Of a DNA stretch of 18,660 bases, positions 1 through 7,275 are shown piece by piece. Made by a program: the position numbers and the translations under genes. This DNA is from JBBDIO01 sp040880365 (GTDB lineage Bacteria; Chloroflexota; Anaerolineae; Caldilineales; Caldilineaceae), in assembly GCA_040880365.1 (NCBI GenBank), contig JBBDIO010000193.1, forward strand, positions 1-18,660. Reading direction: 5' to 3'. The first letter of the stretch is position 1. Every line of letters begins with the position of its first letter. Under the pieces are notes generated by a model. It saw only the letters and a list, made by a program, of their open reading frames with translations. It ran no database searches and was not told the DNA's origin.

Positions 1-1953
1 ATCGACGCGCTGGTGGTCATCGGCGGTGACGGCAGCCTGACCGGGGCCAATTTGTTGCGCCAGGAATGGGCGGGCCTGCTGGATGAGCTGGTGCAAATGG
101 GCGAGATTAGCGCCGAACTTGCCCACGAACACCGCTATCTCGCCATTGCCGGGCTGGTGGGGTCGATTGACAACGATATGTATGGCACGGATATGACCAT
201 CGGCGCGGATACCGCGCTGCATCGCATTACCGATGCGGTGGATGCCATTACCAGCACAGCCGCCAGCCACCAACGCGCCTTTGTGGTGGAGGTGATGGGC
301 CGGCGCTGTGGCTATTTGGCTGTGATGAGCGCATTGGCAACGGGCGCAGAGTGGGTGTTGATCCCCGAAAGCCCACCCGAAACCGACGACTGGGAAATCG
401 CCATGGTAGAAACCATGCGCGAAGGCGTGCAGATGGGGCGGCGCGAGAACATTGTGATTGTGGCCGAAGGCGCAGTGGATCGACACGGCGAGCCGATTTC
501 GGTGAACTATGTGGCAAAGGTCATCAGCGAGCGGCTCAATGAAGATGTGCGCATTACCGTTTTGGGGCATGTGCAGCGCGGGGGATCGCCCAGCGCCTAT
601 GACCGGATTCTGAGCACCATCATGGCGGTGGAAGCCGTAGACGTGGTGCTCACCGCCGCGCCCGAATCTGAAGCGGTTTTGGTGGGGGTGCAGGATAACA
701 AGATTGTGCGCCTGCCGCTCATGGATTGTGTCGAGCAGACCCATGCCATCAACGCCGCGATACAGGCATTGGATTTTAAGCGCGCCATGGAGCTACGCGG
801 GCGCGTGTTTCAGAGTGCTTTTCGGATTATGCGCACGCTGGTGCGCTCGCGTCCCCAGCCGCCGCGGCCAGGACAGCGCAAGCTGCGCATCGGCATTCTC
901 AATGCGGGCGGGCCGGCGCCGGGCATGAACGCATCCGTGCGCGCCGCGGTGCGGTTGGCCGCGGATCACGGCCACGAATGTCTGGGCTTTCGCCGGGGCT
1001 TTCGCGGGCTGATTACCAACGATGTGGTCGAACTCACCTGGATGTCGGTCAACGGCTGGTCGCCGCTGGGTGGATCGGAGCTGGGCACCAGTCGCAAAGT
1101 GCCCAAGGCAACGGATCTTTATGCCATCGCGCGCACGCTGGAAATTAACCAGATCGACGCGCTGCTTATGATCGGGGGCTGGACGGGCTACCGCGGCGTG
1201 AATTCACTCTTCGAAGAGCAGGCGGGCTATCCCAGCTTCAATATCCCCATTGTGTGTGTGCCCGCCACCATCAACAACAGCGTGCCCAATGCCGAATATT
1301 CGATTGGTTCCGATACGGCTCTGAACAACATTCTGGATGTGGTGGACAAGATCAAGCAGTCGGCAGTGGCCTCCAATCGCTGTTTTGTGGTGGAAGTCAT
1401 GGGCCGCTATTGTGGCTATCTGGCCTTGATGAGCGCGATTGCCAGCGGCGCGGAGCGCGTCTATCTGCATGAGGAGGGCATCCGCCTGCAAGATCTGGAG
1501 CAGGATTTGGACCTTTTGCGGCGGGGGTTCGAGCAGGGCAAGCGGCTGGGGCTTATGATCCGCAATGAAGAGGCGAATGCGCTCTATACGACTAATTTCA
1601 TCGCGGCCCTTTTTGAAGAAGAAGGGGGCGACCTGTTCGATGTGCGCACTTCGGTATTGGGTCATCTGCAACAGGGCGGCAATTCTACACCCTTCGACCG
1701 GATTCTGGCGGCGCGCATGACGGCGCGTGCCCTGGATCTGGTAGAGCGCGCGTTTCGTGATGACAGCCGTTCGCATGTGGAATCCAAACCTGCGGTCTGT
1801 GTGGGGCTGCACCGGGGCGCGCTCAACCAAACACCGCTGGAAGAAGTGATACGCCTATCGGAGCTGGAATTCGACCGCCCCAAAGCGCAGTGGTGGATGG
1901 AGTTGCGCCCGATTGCCCGCATGTTGGCCAAGCCCGAACCCATGCTGCCTTAG
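1..1953 (+). CDS. pfkA: 6-phosphofructokinase, eukaryotic-type tandem double domain (5' end outside window)
   Basis: Phosphorylates fructose 6-phosphate to fructose 1,6-bisphosphate in cytosolic glycolysis. The frame is open from base 1, so the N-terminus (perhaps about 110 residues, judging from animal enzymes) lies upstream; 650 residues are visible. The first half keeps the ATP-site GGDGSLTGA near its start, the catalytic SIDND (Asp at visible residue 57), MGRRCGYLA and LGHVQRGG. Gly after the GGD aspartate and Gly before SIDND are the ATP-type, not pyrophosphate-type, residues. The second half starts near residue 294 (RIGILNAGGPAPGMNASVRAAV) and repeats the fold, but GGDGS has become GGWTG and TIDND has become TINNS, so it should be a regulatory half. 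This division, and the C-terminal QWWMELRPI, match animal and fungal PFK as I remember them. The aldolase for the next step lies 223 bp downstream. The family call is very secure. Confidence 0.96.
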   Translation: MDALVVIGGDGSLTGANLLRQEWAGLLDELVQMGEISAELAHEHRYLAIAGLVGSIDNDMYGTDMTIGADTALHRITDAVDAITSTAASHQRAFVVEVMGRRCGYLAVMSALATGAEWVLIPESPPETDDWEIAMVETMREGVQMGRRENIVIVAEGAVDRHGEPISVNYVAKVISERLNEDVRITVLGHVQRGGSPSAYDRILSTIMAVEAVDVVLTAAPESEAVLVGVQDNKIVRLPLMDCVEQTHAINAAIQALDFKRAMELRGRVFQSAFRIMRTLVRSRPQPPRPGQRKLRIGILNAGGPAPGMNASVRAAVRLAADHGHECLGFRRGFRGLITNDVVELTWMSVNGWSPLGGSELGTSRKVPKATDLYAIARTLEINQIDALLMIGGWTGYRGVNSLFEEQAGYPSFNIPIVCVPATINNSVPNAEYSIGSDTALNNILDVVDKIKQSAVASNRCFVVEVMGRYCGYLALMSAIASGAERVYLHEEGIRLQDLEQDLDLLRRGFEQGKRLGLMIRNEEANALYTTNFIAALFEEEGGDLFDVRTSVLGHLQQGGNSTPFDRILAARMTARALDLVERAFRDDSRSHVESKPAVCVGLHRGALNQTPLEEVIRLSELEFDRPKAQWWMELRPIARMLAKPEPMLP

Positions 1954-1964
1954 CCCATGCTGCC
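1939..1964. repeat. 11-bp direct repeat across the pfk stop codon
   Basis: CCCATGCTGCC occurs at 1939-1949 and again at 1954-1964, 15 bp apart, on either side of the TAG stop at 1951-1953. It looks like a small slippage duplication at the 3' end of the gene. No function is apparent. Confidence 0.6.
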
Positions 1965-2041
1965 CCAGGCATATACGATGGGGAAATGCCGCGCAGGTCA
2001 GTTCGCAGGCGAAGACAGGTGCGCGAAAAATGGTGCATTTC

Positions 2042-2050
2042 TGATAAAAT
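2042..2050 (+). promoter_or_regulatory. candidate extended -10 promoter for the aldolase gene
   Basis: TGATAAAAT reads as an extended -10 element: TG, one base, then TAAAAT, which matches TATAAT at 5 of 6 positions. No good -35 hexamer lies 16-18 bp upstream, as expected if TGn compensates. Transcription would start near 2057, leaving a leader of about 120 nt before the aldolase ATG at 2177. No riboswitch or clear terminator was recognised in that leader. Read-through from the pfk gene is the alternative. Confidence 0.35.
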
Positions 2051-2176
2051 GGGCCGTGTATAGGTGATTTCCAGACCTGTGGTTCTGAGACCATTGGATG
2101 GTGTGTGGAGAGCAACGAAGCTTGTCACCGGCTTTGGGCTTCATCTGTCATTCAGCAACTTTGGGAGGAATATTCG

Positions 2177-3592
2177 ATGATTCATGAATCTGTGTATGAA
2201 TTGCGCCAGGATGTGCGCGATAGCATTGGCATTGCGCGCGACAAAGTAGAGGTATTGGACGCGGAAAAGATTCGCGCCCGGCATATTGATACATTGGTCC
2301 GGGATGCCGTGTTTGGCGCGGGGCCTGTGCGCGATTTTGCGCGCTGGATTATTTGGGAAGTGGGGCAGGCCCTGGGGGCGCGGCCCGCGAGTATCCACGA
2401 TTTTTATATTGCGCGCGGGCAGAATAAATGGACGGACCGCACGACCCCCGCCATGAATATCCGGTTTACGACCTATGACACCGTGCGCGCAGCCCTGCGC
2501 GCGGCGCAGCGCACCAAGACCGGTGCTATGATTTTCGAGATTGCGCGTAGCGAGATGAGCTACACCGAGCAGGAGCCTGCCGAATACAGCGCCGCGGTGA
2601 TTGCCGCGGCCATCAAAGAAGGCTATGCCGGGCCGCTGTTCATCCAGGGCGATCACATTCAGGTCAAGGCTTCGCTGTATAAGAAGGACCCCGAAGGCGC
2701 GATTCAGGAGGTGAAGGATTTGATCGCCAAGGCCGTGCCCGCCGGTTTCTGGAATATCGACCTGGATACGAGCACCCTGGTAACGCTGGAACCCGATACG
2801 CTGGATGAGCAGCAATATCACAACTACATGCGTTCGGCAGAGCTGACCCAGTTTGTGCGCAATCTGGAACCCGAAGACGTGACGGTGAGCCTGGGCGGGG
2901 AGATTGGCGAGGTGGGCGAAAAGAACTCTACGCCCGAAGAGCTGGATGCCTATATTCAAGGCTATCAGAAAGAAATGGCAAAGCGGGGCAATGGTCTGGC
3001 GGGGTTGAGCAAGATCAGTGTGCAGACCGGCACCAGCCACGGCGGTGTGGTGCTGCCCGATGGCTCGATTGCCGATGTGGCCGTGGATTTTGATACGCTG
3101 AAAGTGCTGGGCGAACGCGCGCGCAAGCATGGTTCGGGCGGCGCGGTGCAGCACGGGGCCAGCACTCTGCCCGAAGCGCTGTTTAACCGTTTCCCCGAAA
3201 TGCAGACGCTGGAAATTCACCTTGCCACCGGCTTCCAGAATCTGTTCATGGATCATGATGCGTTTCCCAAGGATCTCAAGCAGAAGATTTATGCATTTCT
3301 GGATGCCAATAACGCCGATGAGCGCAAGTCCGGCCAGACCGATGCCCAGTTCTATTACAATACGCGCAAGAAGGCGATGGGGCCGTTCAAGCCCGAATTG
3401 TGGCAGATTCAGGGCGATGCCCGCACGCAGCTTTATGACGCACTGGAGAACCAGTTCGAGTTTTTCTATACCAAGCTGAACGTGGTAGACAGCCAGGATT
3501 TGATCGAAGAATTGGTCGCGCCGGTGGAATATCACCAGCCCATGCCCGCGTCGGCGCGTCAGGCAGGCGACGATTTGGGGTTGGCCGATTAG
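2177..3592 (+). CDS. class II fructose-bisphosphate aldolase family protein
   Basis: Zinc-dependent aldolase family enzyme, expected to cleave fructose 1,6-bisphosphate to dihydroxyacetone phosphate and glyceraldehyde 3-phosphate (or the reverse). The ATG at 2177 is preferred over an upstream in-frame GTG because GGGAGG at 2163-2168 sits 8 bp before it; this gives 471 residues. Candidate metal and active-site positions are the His of GDHIQVKA (about 160), the Glu of GGEIGEVGE (about 242), the His of TGTSHGG (about 288) and the His of VQHGAST (about 326). It is clearly longer than the usual 280-360-residue class II enzymes, with a long N-terminal part and C-terminal extension. Its place directly after phosphofructokinase supports a glycolytic role. 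A tagatose-bisphosphate or other ketose-bisphosphate aldolase of the same family cannot be excluded. A strong terminator follows. Confidence 0.85.
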   Translation: MIHESVYELRQDVRDSIGIARDKVEVLDAEKIRARHIDTLVRDAVFGAGPVRDFARWIIWEVGQALGARPASIHDFYIARGQNKWTDRTTPAMNIRFTTYDTVRAALRAAQRTKTGAMIFEIARSEMSYTEQEPAEYSAAVIAAAIKEGYAGPLFIQGDHIQVKASLYKKDPEGAIQEVKDLIAKAVPAGFWNIDLDTSTLVTLEPDTLDEQQYHNYMRSAELTQFVRNLEPEDVTVSLGGEIGEVGEKNSTPEELDAYIQGYQKEMAKRGNGLAGLSKISVQTGTSHGGVVLPDGSIADVAVDFDTLKVLGERARKHGSGGAVQHGASTLPEALFNRFPEMQTLEIHLATGFQNLFMDHDAFPKDLKQKIYAFLDANNADERKSGQTDAQFYYNTRKKAMGPFKPELWQIQGDARTQLYDALENQFEFFYTKLNVVDSQDLIEELVAPVEYHQPMPASARQAGDDLGLAD

Positions 3593-3620
3593 CCAGCTGT
3601 CGCACACGCAGCAGGTACAT

Positions 3621-3660
3621 AAAAGGGGCAAGCCGGAAGAGTGGCTTGCCCCTTTTTGTT
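3621..3660. terminator. bidirectional rho-independent terminator
   Basis: A perfect 14-bp stem (AAAAGGGGCAAGCC at 3621-3634 with its complement at 3643-3656) encloses an 8-nt loop. The T-rich 3' side ends in TTTTTGTTGTTT on the plus strand, and the AAAA at the 5' foot supplies a U-tract on the minus strand. It sits 28 bp after the aldolase stop and 13 bp beyond the VOC gene stop on the other strand, so it can serve both convergent units. Confidence 0.95.
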
Positions 3661-3673
3661 GTTTATAGCAACC

Positions 3674-4129
3674 TTACTGCTGGTTAGTGTCCGCATTATA
3701 ATTAACCATCCAGATCACACCAAAGCGATCAATACACTGACCGAAGTAGTCGCCCCAGAACTCGTCATTCATTGGTGATTGAACCGTGCCACCATCCGAG
3801 AGGAGTGCAAAAATTCTGTCCGCTTCTTCACGCGAATCGGGGTGGGCAGATAAAATCGTCTGGCCTCCCATCACAACCGTATTATCCTGCCCCTCTGGTG
3901 CATCGGAGATCATAAGCGTGTCTGCACCAATCTCAAATGAGGCATGCATAATTCTTGCGGCGGCCGTTTCTGTCGAGGGAGCCATATCCGGGTCTTGCGC
4001 GGCTGCATCGCCTGGCATATCGCTATAGTGCATTAGCCCTGTCGGCTCTACGTTAAAGACCTCTTTATACAACTCAATCGCTTCCGTCGCCGTACCCGGT
4101 AGAAAAATGTATGGGTTAAGTTTCATCAT
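3674..4129 (-). CDS. VOC superfamily (PhnB/glyoxalase-like) protein
   Basis: A 151-residue protein of the vicinal-oxygen-chelate fold, PhnB-like group. The N-terminus MKLNPYIFLPGTATEAIELY is the usual beta-alpha start of the fold. Later landmarks are MHASFEIGADTLMISD, FALLSDGGTVQSPM and WGDYFGQCIDRFGVIWMVNY, the typical PhnB-like C-terminal strand. Members often bind small molecules or metals, but few have a proven reaction, so no substrate is assigned. Two adjacent ATG codons are possible. The outer one at 4129 is used because AAAGGA lies 8 nt before it. The start overlaps the end of the upstream marR-like gene by 14 bp, so the two are probably translationally coupled and the regulator probably controls it. 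Base composition is lower in GC than the flanking genes. Confidence 0.88.
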   Translation of the reverse strand: MMKLNPYIFLPGTATEAIELYKEVFNVEPTGLMHYSDMPGDAAAQDPDMAPSTETAAARIMHASFEIGADTLMISDAPEGQDNTVVMGGQTILSAHPDSREEADRIFALLSDGGTVQSPMNDEFWGDYFGQCIDRFGVIWMVNYNADTNQQ

Positions 4130-4529
4130 ACTTGTTTTCCTTTCTCACTATAGTTTGATTGATCTCGTCTTGTACTTGTTTCCAGAACGGCAATGCCTGG
4201 TTCAGCAGGTCTATGCCTGTCGCTGCTATGAGAATGACATGTATCCGATTATCGTCAGAGTCTCCCCGGACATGAATCAGCCCGCGTGCGCTTAGCGTGT
4301 GTGCGGTTCGTGTGAGCGTTGTACGTTCCAGCCCTAGTATCTGTGCAAGCCGCGAGTGTGGCACCGGACCCGTTTGGGCAAGTGCCGCCAGTATTGAAAA
4401 CTGCGTGGATCTAAGGTTAAAGGGACGCAATGCTTTGTCATATTGCCGGGTTAACTCTCGCGCTCGTTTACGCGCTGTAAGACAATGACAATCCTGTGTT
4501 TCTTCAATTCCCTTCGGAATATCGATCAT
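4116..4529 (-). CDS. MarR family transcriptional regulator
   Basis: A 137-residue winged-helix regulator. The N-terminal dimerisation helix carries CHCLTARKRARELTRQYD. The core LRSTQFSILAALAQ leads to the recognition region RLAQILGLERTTLTRTAHTL and the wing (SARGLIHVRGDSDDNRIHVILI), followed by C-terminal dimerisation helices. Cys14 and Cys16 near the N-terminus could be redox-active, which is speculation. It is the first gene of a two-gene unit with the VOC gene and very likely autoregulates. No Shine-Dalgarno precedes the ATG at 4529 and no other start codon lies in the N-terminal part, while a promoter -10 ends 7 bases before it, so the mRNA is predicted to be leaderless. GC content is lower than the neighbours, hinting at acquisition with the VOC gene. 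Confidence 0.93.
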   Translation of the reverse strand: MIDIPKGIEETQDCHCLTARKRARELTRQYDKALRPFNLRSTQFSILAALAQTGPVPHSRLAQILGLERTTLTRTAHTLSARGLIHVRGDSDDNRIHVILIAATGIDLLNQALPFWKQVQDEINQTIVRKENKYDET

Positions 4530-4535
4530 AAAAAC

Positions 4536-4564
4536 AGTGTATATGCATTTATTTTATTTGTCAA
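4536..4564 (-). promoter_or_regulatory. sigma70-like promoter of the marR-VOC operon
   Basis: On the minus strand a perfect -35 TTGACA (4564-4559) is followed after exactly 17 bp by TACACT (4541-4536), matching TATAAT at 4 of 6 positions. The A+T-rich spacer contains ATGCAT. The predicted transcription start falls about 7 bases downstream, at or next to the A of the ATG at 4529, which predicts a leaderless transcript. Confidence 0.7.
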
Positions 4565-4573
4565 ACATATGTT
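4564..4573. promoter_or_regulatory. palindrome AACATATGTT, candidate MarR operator
   Basis: A perfect 10-bp palindrome touches the upstream edge of the -35 hexamer of the marR-VOC promoter (1 base shared). MarR dimers bind short palindromes at their own promoters, so this is a sensible autoregulatory operator. The second short palindrome ATGCAT inside the spacer is another candidate. Inferred from position and symmetry only. Confidence 0.45.
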
Positions 4574-4576
4574 CTA

Positions 4577-5398
4577 TTAGGCGGGGATTCTCAAACGCGG
4601 TAGACAGGGACAATGAACAGCAAAATAAATAGGGGGGCGCAGGAACCGTTCTTCCTGCGCGGCGGCGATGCCTGTGCGATCTTCGCAGGTGCAGTCGCAG
4701 CCTTCTGCCTGTGCAGTATCGTAGGGGTTTTTGCCAAGCGAATCCACTGCCGTGTAGAAGCTAGTGGCAAAGCCTTCGCACATGGCGCGCAGGCCGATGT
4801 CGGTGAGGCTGTTGCTGGGATAGCACTGTCCACACAAAGCGACCATATCATCGTAGAATCTGGTGTCGGTGGGGGCTTTTTGGACACCGCAGGCCGCATA
4901 GCTCTGGTCGTGGGTATCGCAGGCCGGTTTGAGGGGGCGAGAGGTTCGCCGGTGGCGGGCACAGGGAGGTTGGGGAAACAGATGGGCGCAGGCGTATCGA
5001 AATTGCTTGCGCCATCGGTCTGTACCGTGATGACCAGGGGGAATTGCAGATCCGGCGGCACCGGGGCAACTCCTACCTGGTTGCCGGGCGTGCCGTCGTC
5101 GTTCACGAGCGACCCCGCAGGCACGGTGATGGCTACATTCTCAAATTCGGGGAATTGTTCGAGCACGGCAGGCGGAAAGTTGATGATCACGTCTTCGGCG
5201 ACGGTGGAAGTCAGTTGCAGGGCATTGCCATCGGCTCCCGGCATAGTTCCCGGCGTAGTAGGCGGGTAGGTGGTGACTGCCAGTTGCGGCGCGAAAGTGG
5301 CCTACGCTGCCTGGGGCATCCCCAGCGCGCCCAAAAGGCAGAGCGCAAACGCAAGCCAGGTGACGCGCGCGGGTGGGTTGACGGCGAATCCGATACAT
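4577..5398 (-). pseudogene. broken secreted protein with phospholipase A2-like domain
   Basis: The reading is split over two minus-strand frames. It begins at ATG 5398 with a basic start (MYRIRRQPTRAR). The hydrophobic core (TWLAFALCLLGALGMPQAA) lies in another frame, a change explained by loss of one CG from the GCGCGCG run near 5362-5370. A TAG stop at 5304-5302 follows the predicted signal cleavage site. The frame then reads APQLAVTTYPPTTPGTM and a beta-rich segment (EDVIINFPPAVLEQFPEFE, NFDTPAPICFPNLP). At the C-run 4937-4933 one missing base shifts to the frame encoding CDTHDQSYAACG, FYDDMVALCGQCYP and AEGCDC: the Cys-x2-His-Asp-x2-Tyr pattern of secreted phospholipase A2-like domains (His codon 4912-4910, Asp 4909-4907). 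Restoring these sites gives one continuous exported protein. Three lesions in 0.8 kb beside intact genes argue for real decay, though sequencing error is possible. A further internal deletion before the PLA2 part is possible. Confidence 0.72.
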
Positions 5399-5497
5399 AG
5401 TTTTTCTCAATTTTAAGCTGGGTTTCAAACCGGGTTTTCAGGCTGATTTGTTGCGAATTTGATATGGGAGTATGGGGGGCGAAGTAGCCGCGCCTGG

Positions 5498-7132
5498 CTA
5501 TTGATCGCCATCTTGGGCCAAGACAAGCTGGTTGACGCTCGCGGCGACACATGCGCCCTGATCCAGCCCCGCCTCGATTGCCATGCGGTAGTGGATGCCG
5601 CCATAGAGCCGGGAAATGGCGGCTTCCTGGGCTGCGGCTTCAAATGAAGAAAACTCGCGCGGGGCAAGACCGAGTTGGGCGTGGGTGTCATCGGTGAAGG
5701 CATAGTCGGGGCCAAAGAGTGCGGTCAGCACCGCGGCGGCGGCACTCGACTGGACCGAATGGCCCGATGTATATTCGGGAAAAGGCGGCGTGCCCACTGG
5801 GTCGATGCTGTGCGTGATATTCCAGTTGGGATCGATGACGGTTTGGATATAGGTGATGGGACGCACCACGTTGTGATCATATTTGGTATGCCAACAGGTG
5901 ATGAACGCATCGTTGAGCGCGATGCCCAGCCGCGCATAGGCTTCGGCGGCAAGGGGCAGCTTCGCCTGCTCACGGGTCAGGGCTTGTGAGAGGATGGACA
6001 TCCAGTGGCCGCCGGGGGTGGCGGTATTCCCCGGGTCGTCGGACCAGAATTGGGCAATTGCGATTTGTTCTGCCGTGCGATTGCGGCCCACTTCATAGAC
6101 TTCCAGCGCCTGGGCATAGAAGTCCGAACCGGGCAGTTCGGAATAGGCGACCGGCGGCGGAGACGGGCAGGCGTCGCCCGCGGGCAGTACGAAGGGGCGG
6201 TTTTCGCCCCAATAGGGCAAGAGCGCCGCGGCATAGGCGGGCGGGGTACTTACCCAACTGCCGGTCGCGGTTGGCGTATGGTATGTGCTGGGGAAGTTTC
6301 TGAGATAGCCCTGGTGTCCGCCATCTTCTGTAGACCAGGCATAGACGGCCTGCGCGATGGTTTCGCCCCAGGCCGTCGCCTGGGCAATGGTCGCATCGTC
6401 GCCCTGACGATAGAGGCGGGCAAAGGTATTTTCTTCCAGCGCGGCGATGGCTTGCTGGTTTTCCACCGTGGTGGTGGGGAAATAGTAGCGCAGAGCCTGG
6501 GCCAGCGCGTGATTGGCCGCCAGAGGCCAATGTGCGTTTTCCGTCGCCTGGGGCACTGGCAGGCTATCCAGCCCCTGCAATTGTCCCGCTAGCGTGGCAT
6601 GGTCGGGCAACCCCGGTTGCAGCGTTTCGTAGAGGGTGATACCCAGATAGCCAAATGTGCGCGCGGCGACCGGCGGCGAATAGCCCGGTGTGGTCTGCAC
6701 CAGATGCAGGGCCAGATCCATCCACGCGATTGCCAGATCGGCGGGGTATTCTGCCAGTGGACTCTGGGCGGCGGGGGCCGTGCGCGGCGCAGCGGTGGGC
6801 TGGGTCAGGGGAATCGCCTGGGTAGCCGGTGGGCTGGTAGGCAGGGCAACGGGTTCCGGTGAGGCGTCCGGTGGCGAGTCTGGTGGCGTGGGCGCAGAAT
6901 CCGGTGTGCGATCTGCCCGCGCCGCGGGGGTGGGGTGAGTTTTGGGCGCGATGTCGATGCTCACGCCATCGGCGCGCACGCTTAGGTCTACATCGAAACG
7001 GCTTAACACGCGTGCGCCAAAGCCCGAACCACAGCCTGTGAGCACAAACAAGGCCAGGATCAGAAATAATATTCGACTGAATGGGACTCGCCACTGGCCA
7101 TTTGCCCGGCGATTAGAGTTATATTTTGGCAT
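5498..7132 (-). CDS. vanadium-dependent haloperoxidase / PAP2-fold lipoprotein
   Basis: A 544-residue exported lipoprotein of the vanadium haloperoxidase/acid phosphatase superfamily. A basic start and hydrophobic stretch (about 18-31) end in the lipobox LTGC with Cys34. A Pro/Ala/Thr-rich linker spans roughly 64-128. The helical catalytic part carries the three oxyanion-site motifs in order: Lys417 and Arg424-Pro (KYDHNVVRPITY), Ser456-Gly-His458 (EYTSGHSVQSS), and Arg508 with His514 (SRLYGGIHY). These residues bind vanadate in haloperoxidases and phosphate in PAP2 phosphatases; the spacing and size favour the haloperoxidase branch. Halide choice cannot be read from sequence, and bacterial members of this type are largely uncharacterised. 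There is no good Shine-Dalgarno before the ATG at 7132. Its own promoter may lie at 7190-7218. Next downstream on the same strand is the broken PLA2-like gene. Confidence 0.88.
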   Translation of the reverse strand: MPKYNSNRRANGQWRVPFSRILFLILALFVLTGCGSGFGARVLSRFDVDLSVRADGVSIDIAPKTHPTPAARADRTPDSAPTPPDSPPDASPEPVALPTSPPATQAIPLTQPTAAPRTAPAAQSPLAEYPADLAIAWMDLALHLVQTTPGYSPPVAARTFGYLGITLYETLQPGLPDHATLAGQLQGLDSLPVPQATENAHWPLAANHALAQALRYYFPTTTVENQQAIAALEENTFARLYRQGDDATIAQATAWGETIAQAVYAWSTEDGGHQGYLRNFPSTYHTPTATGSWVSTPPAYAAALLPYWGENRPFVLPAGDACPSPPPVAYSELPGSDFYAQALEVYEVGRNRTAEQIAIAQFWSDDPGNTATPGGHWMSILSQALTREQAKLPLAAEAYARLGIALNDAFITCWHTKYDHNVVRPITYIQTVIDPNWNITHSIDPVGTPPFPEYTSGHSVQSSAAAAVLTALFGPDYAFTDDTHAQLGLAPREFSSFEAAAQEAAISRLYGGIHYRMAIEAGLDQGACVAASVNQLVLAQDGDQ

Positions 7133-7165
7133 GGTGATTGTTTTAGGTGAATTGTGATTACTGGG

Positions 7166-7214
7166 CAGGCGGGCGATAGGTTGGCGCTTATCATGCCCAT
7201 CTATCGCCCGCCTG
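7166..7214. repeat. perfect 14-bp inverted repeat between glycerate kinase and haloperoxidase genes
   Basis: CAGGCGGGCGATAG at 7166-7179 is exactly complemented at 7201-7214, with a 21-nt loop. On the minus strand (direction of both flanking genes) no T-run follows, so it is not a canonical intrinsic terminator. One arm overlaps the -35 hexamer of a promoter candidate whose -10 lies in the loop. It may be a terminator-like hairpin for the glycerate kinase mRNA or a paired operator. Confidence 0.8.
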
Positions 7215-7218
7215 TCAA
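7190..7218 (-). promoter_or_regulatory. candidate promoter of the haloperoxidase gene
   Basis: On the minus strand a perfect TTGACA (7218-7213) is followed after 17 bp by CATGAT (7195-7190), matching the -10 consensus at 4 of 6 positions. The expected start near 7183 gives a leader of about 50 nt before the ATG at 7132. The inverted repeat at 7166-7214 straddles the -10. Confidence 0.5.
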
Positions 7219-7252
7219 GCGAGATATACCGCCCCCAGGCCGCGTGCGATGA

Positions 7253-7274
7253 GGTGCCGGCGGGGTGCCGGCGG
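7253..7274. repeat. 11-bp tandem duplication after the glycerate kinase stop
   Basis: GGTGCCGGCGG occurs twice head to tail (7253-7263 and 7264-7274), directly beyond the TAA at 7278-7276 on the minus strand. Each copy contains the self-complementary GCCGGC. Probably a slippage duplication. Confidence 0.7.
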
Positions 7275-7275
7275 G

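Noticed and set aside
2141..3631. 496-residue minus-strand open frame covering the whole aldolase gene
   Set aside because: Antisense shadow of a well-supported gene. Composition is that of reverse-read GC-rich codons, with no recognisable domain.
4591..5244. 217-residue minus-strand open frame taken as an intact gene
   Set aside because: Only its first 100 or so residues look genuine. Past the C-run near 4937 the protein-like signal moves to another frame, so it is part of a broken gene.
4613..5269. 218-residue plus-strand open frame in the pseudogene region
   Set aside because: The recognisable signal-peptide and PLA2-like pieces are on the minus strand. This frame is Gly/Ala-rich reverse reading without a start signal.
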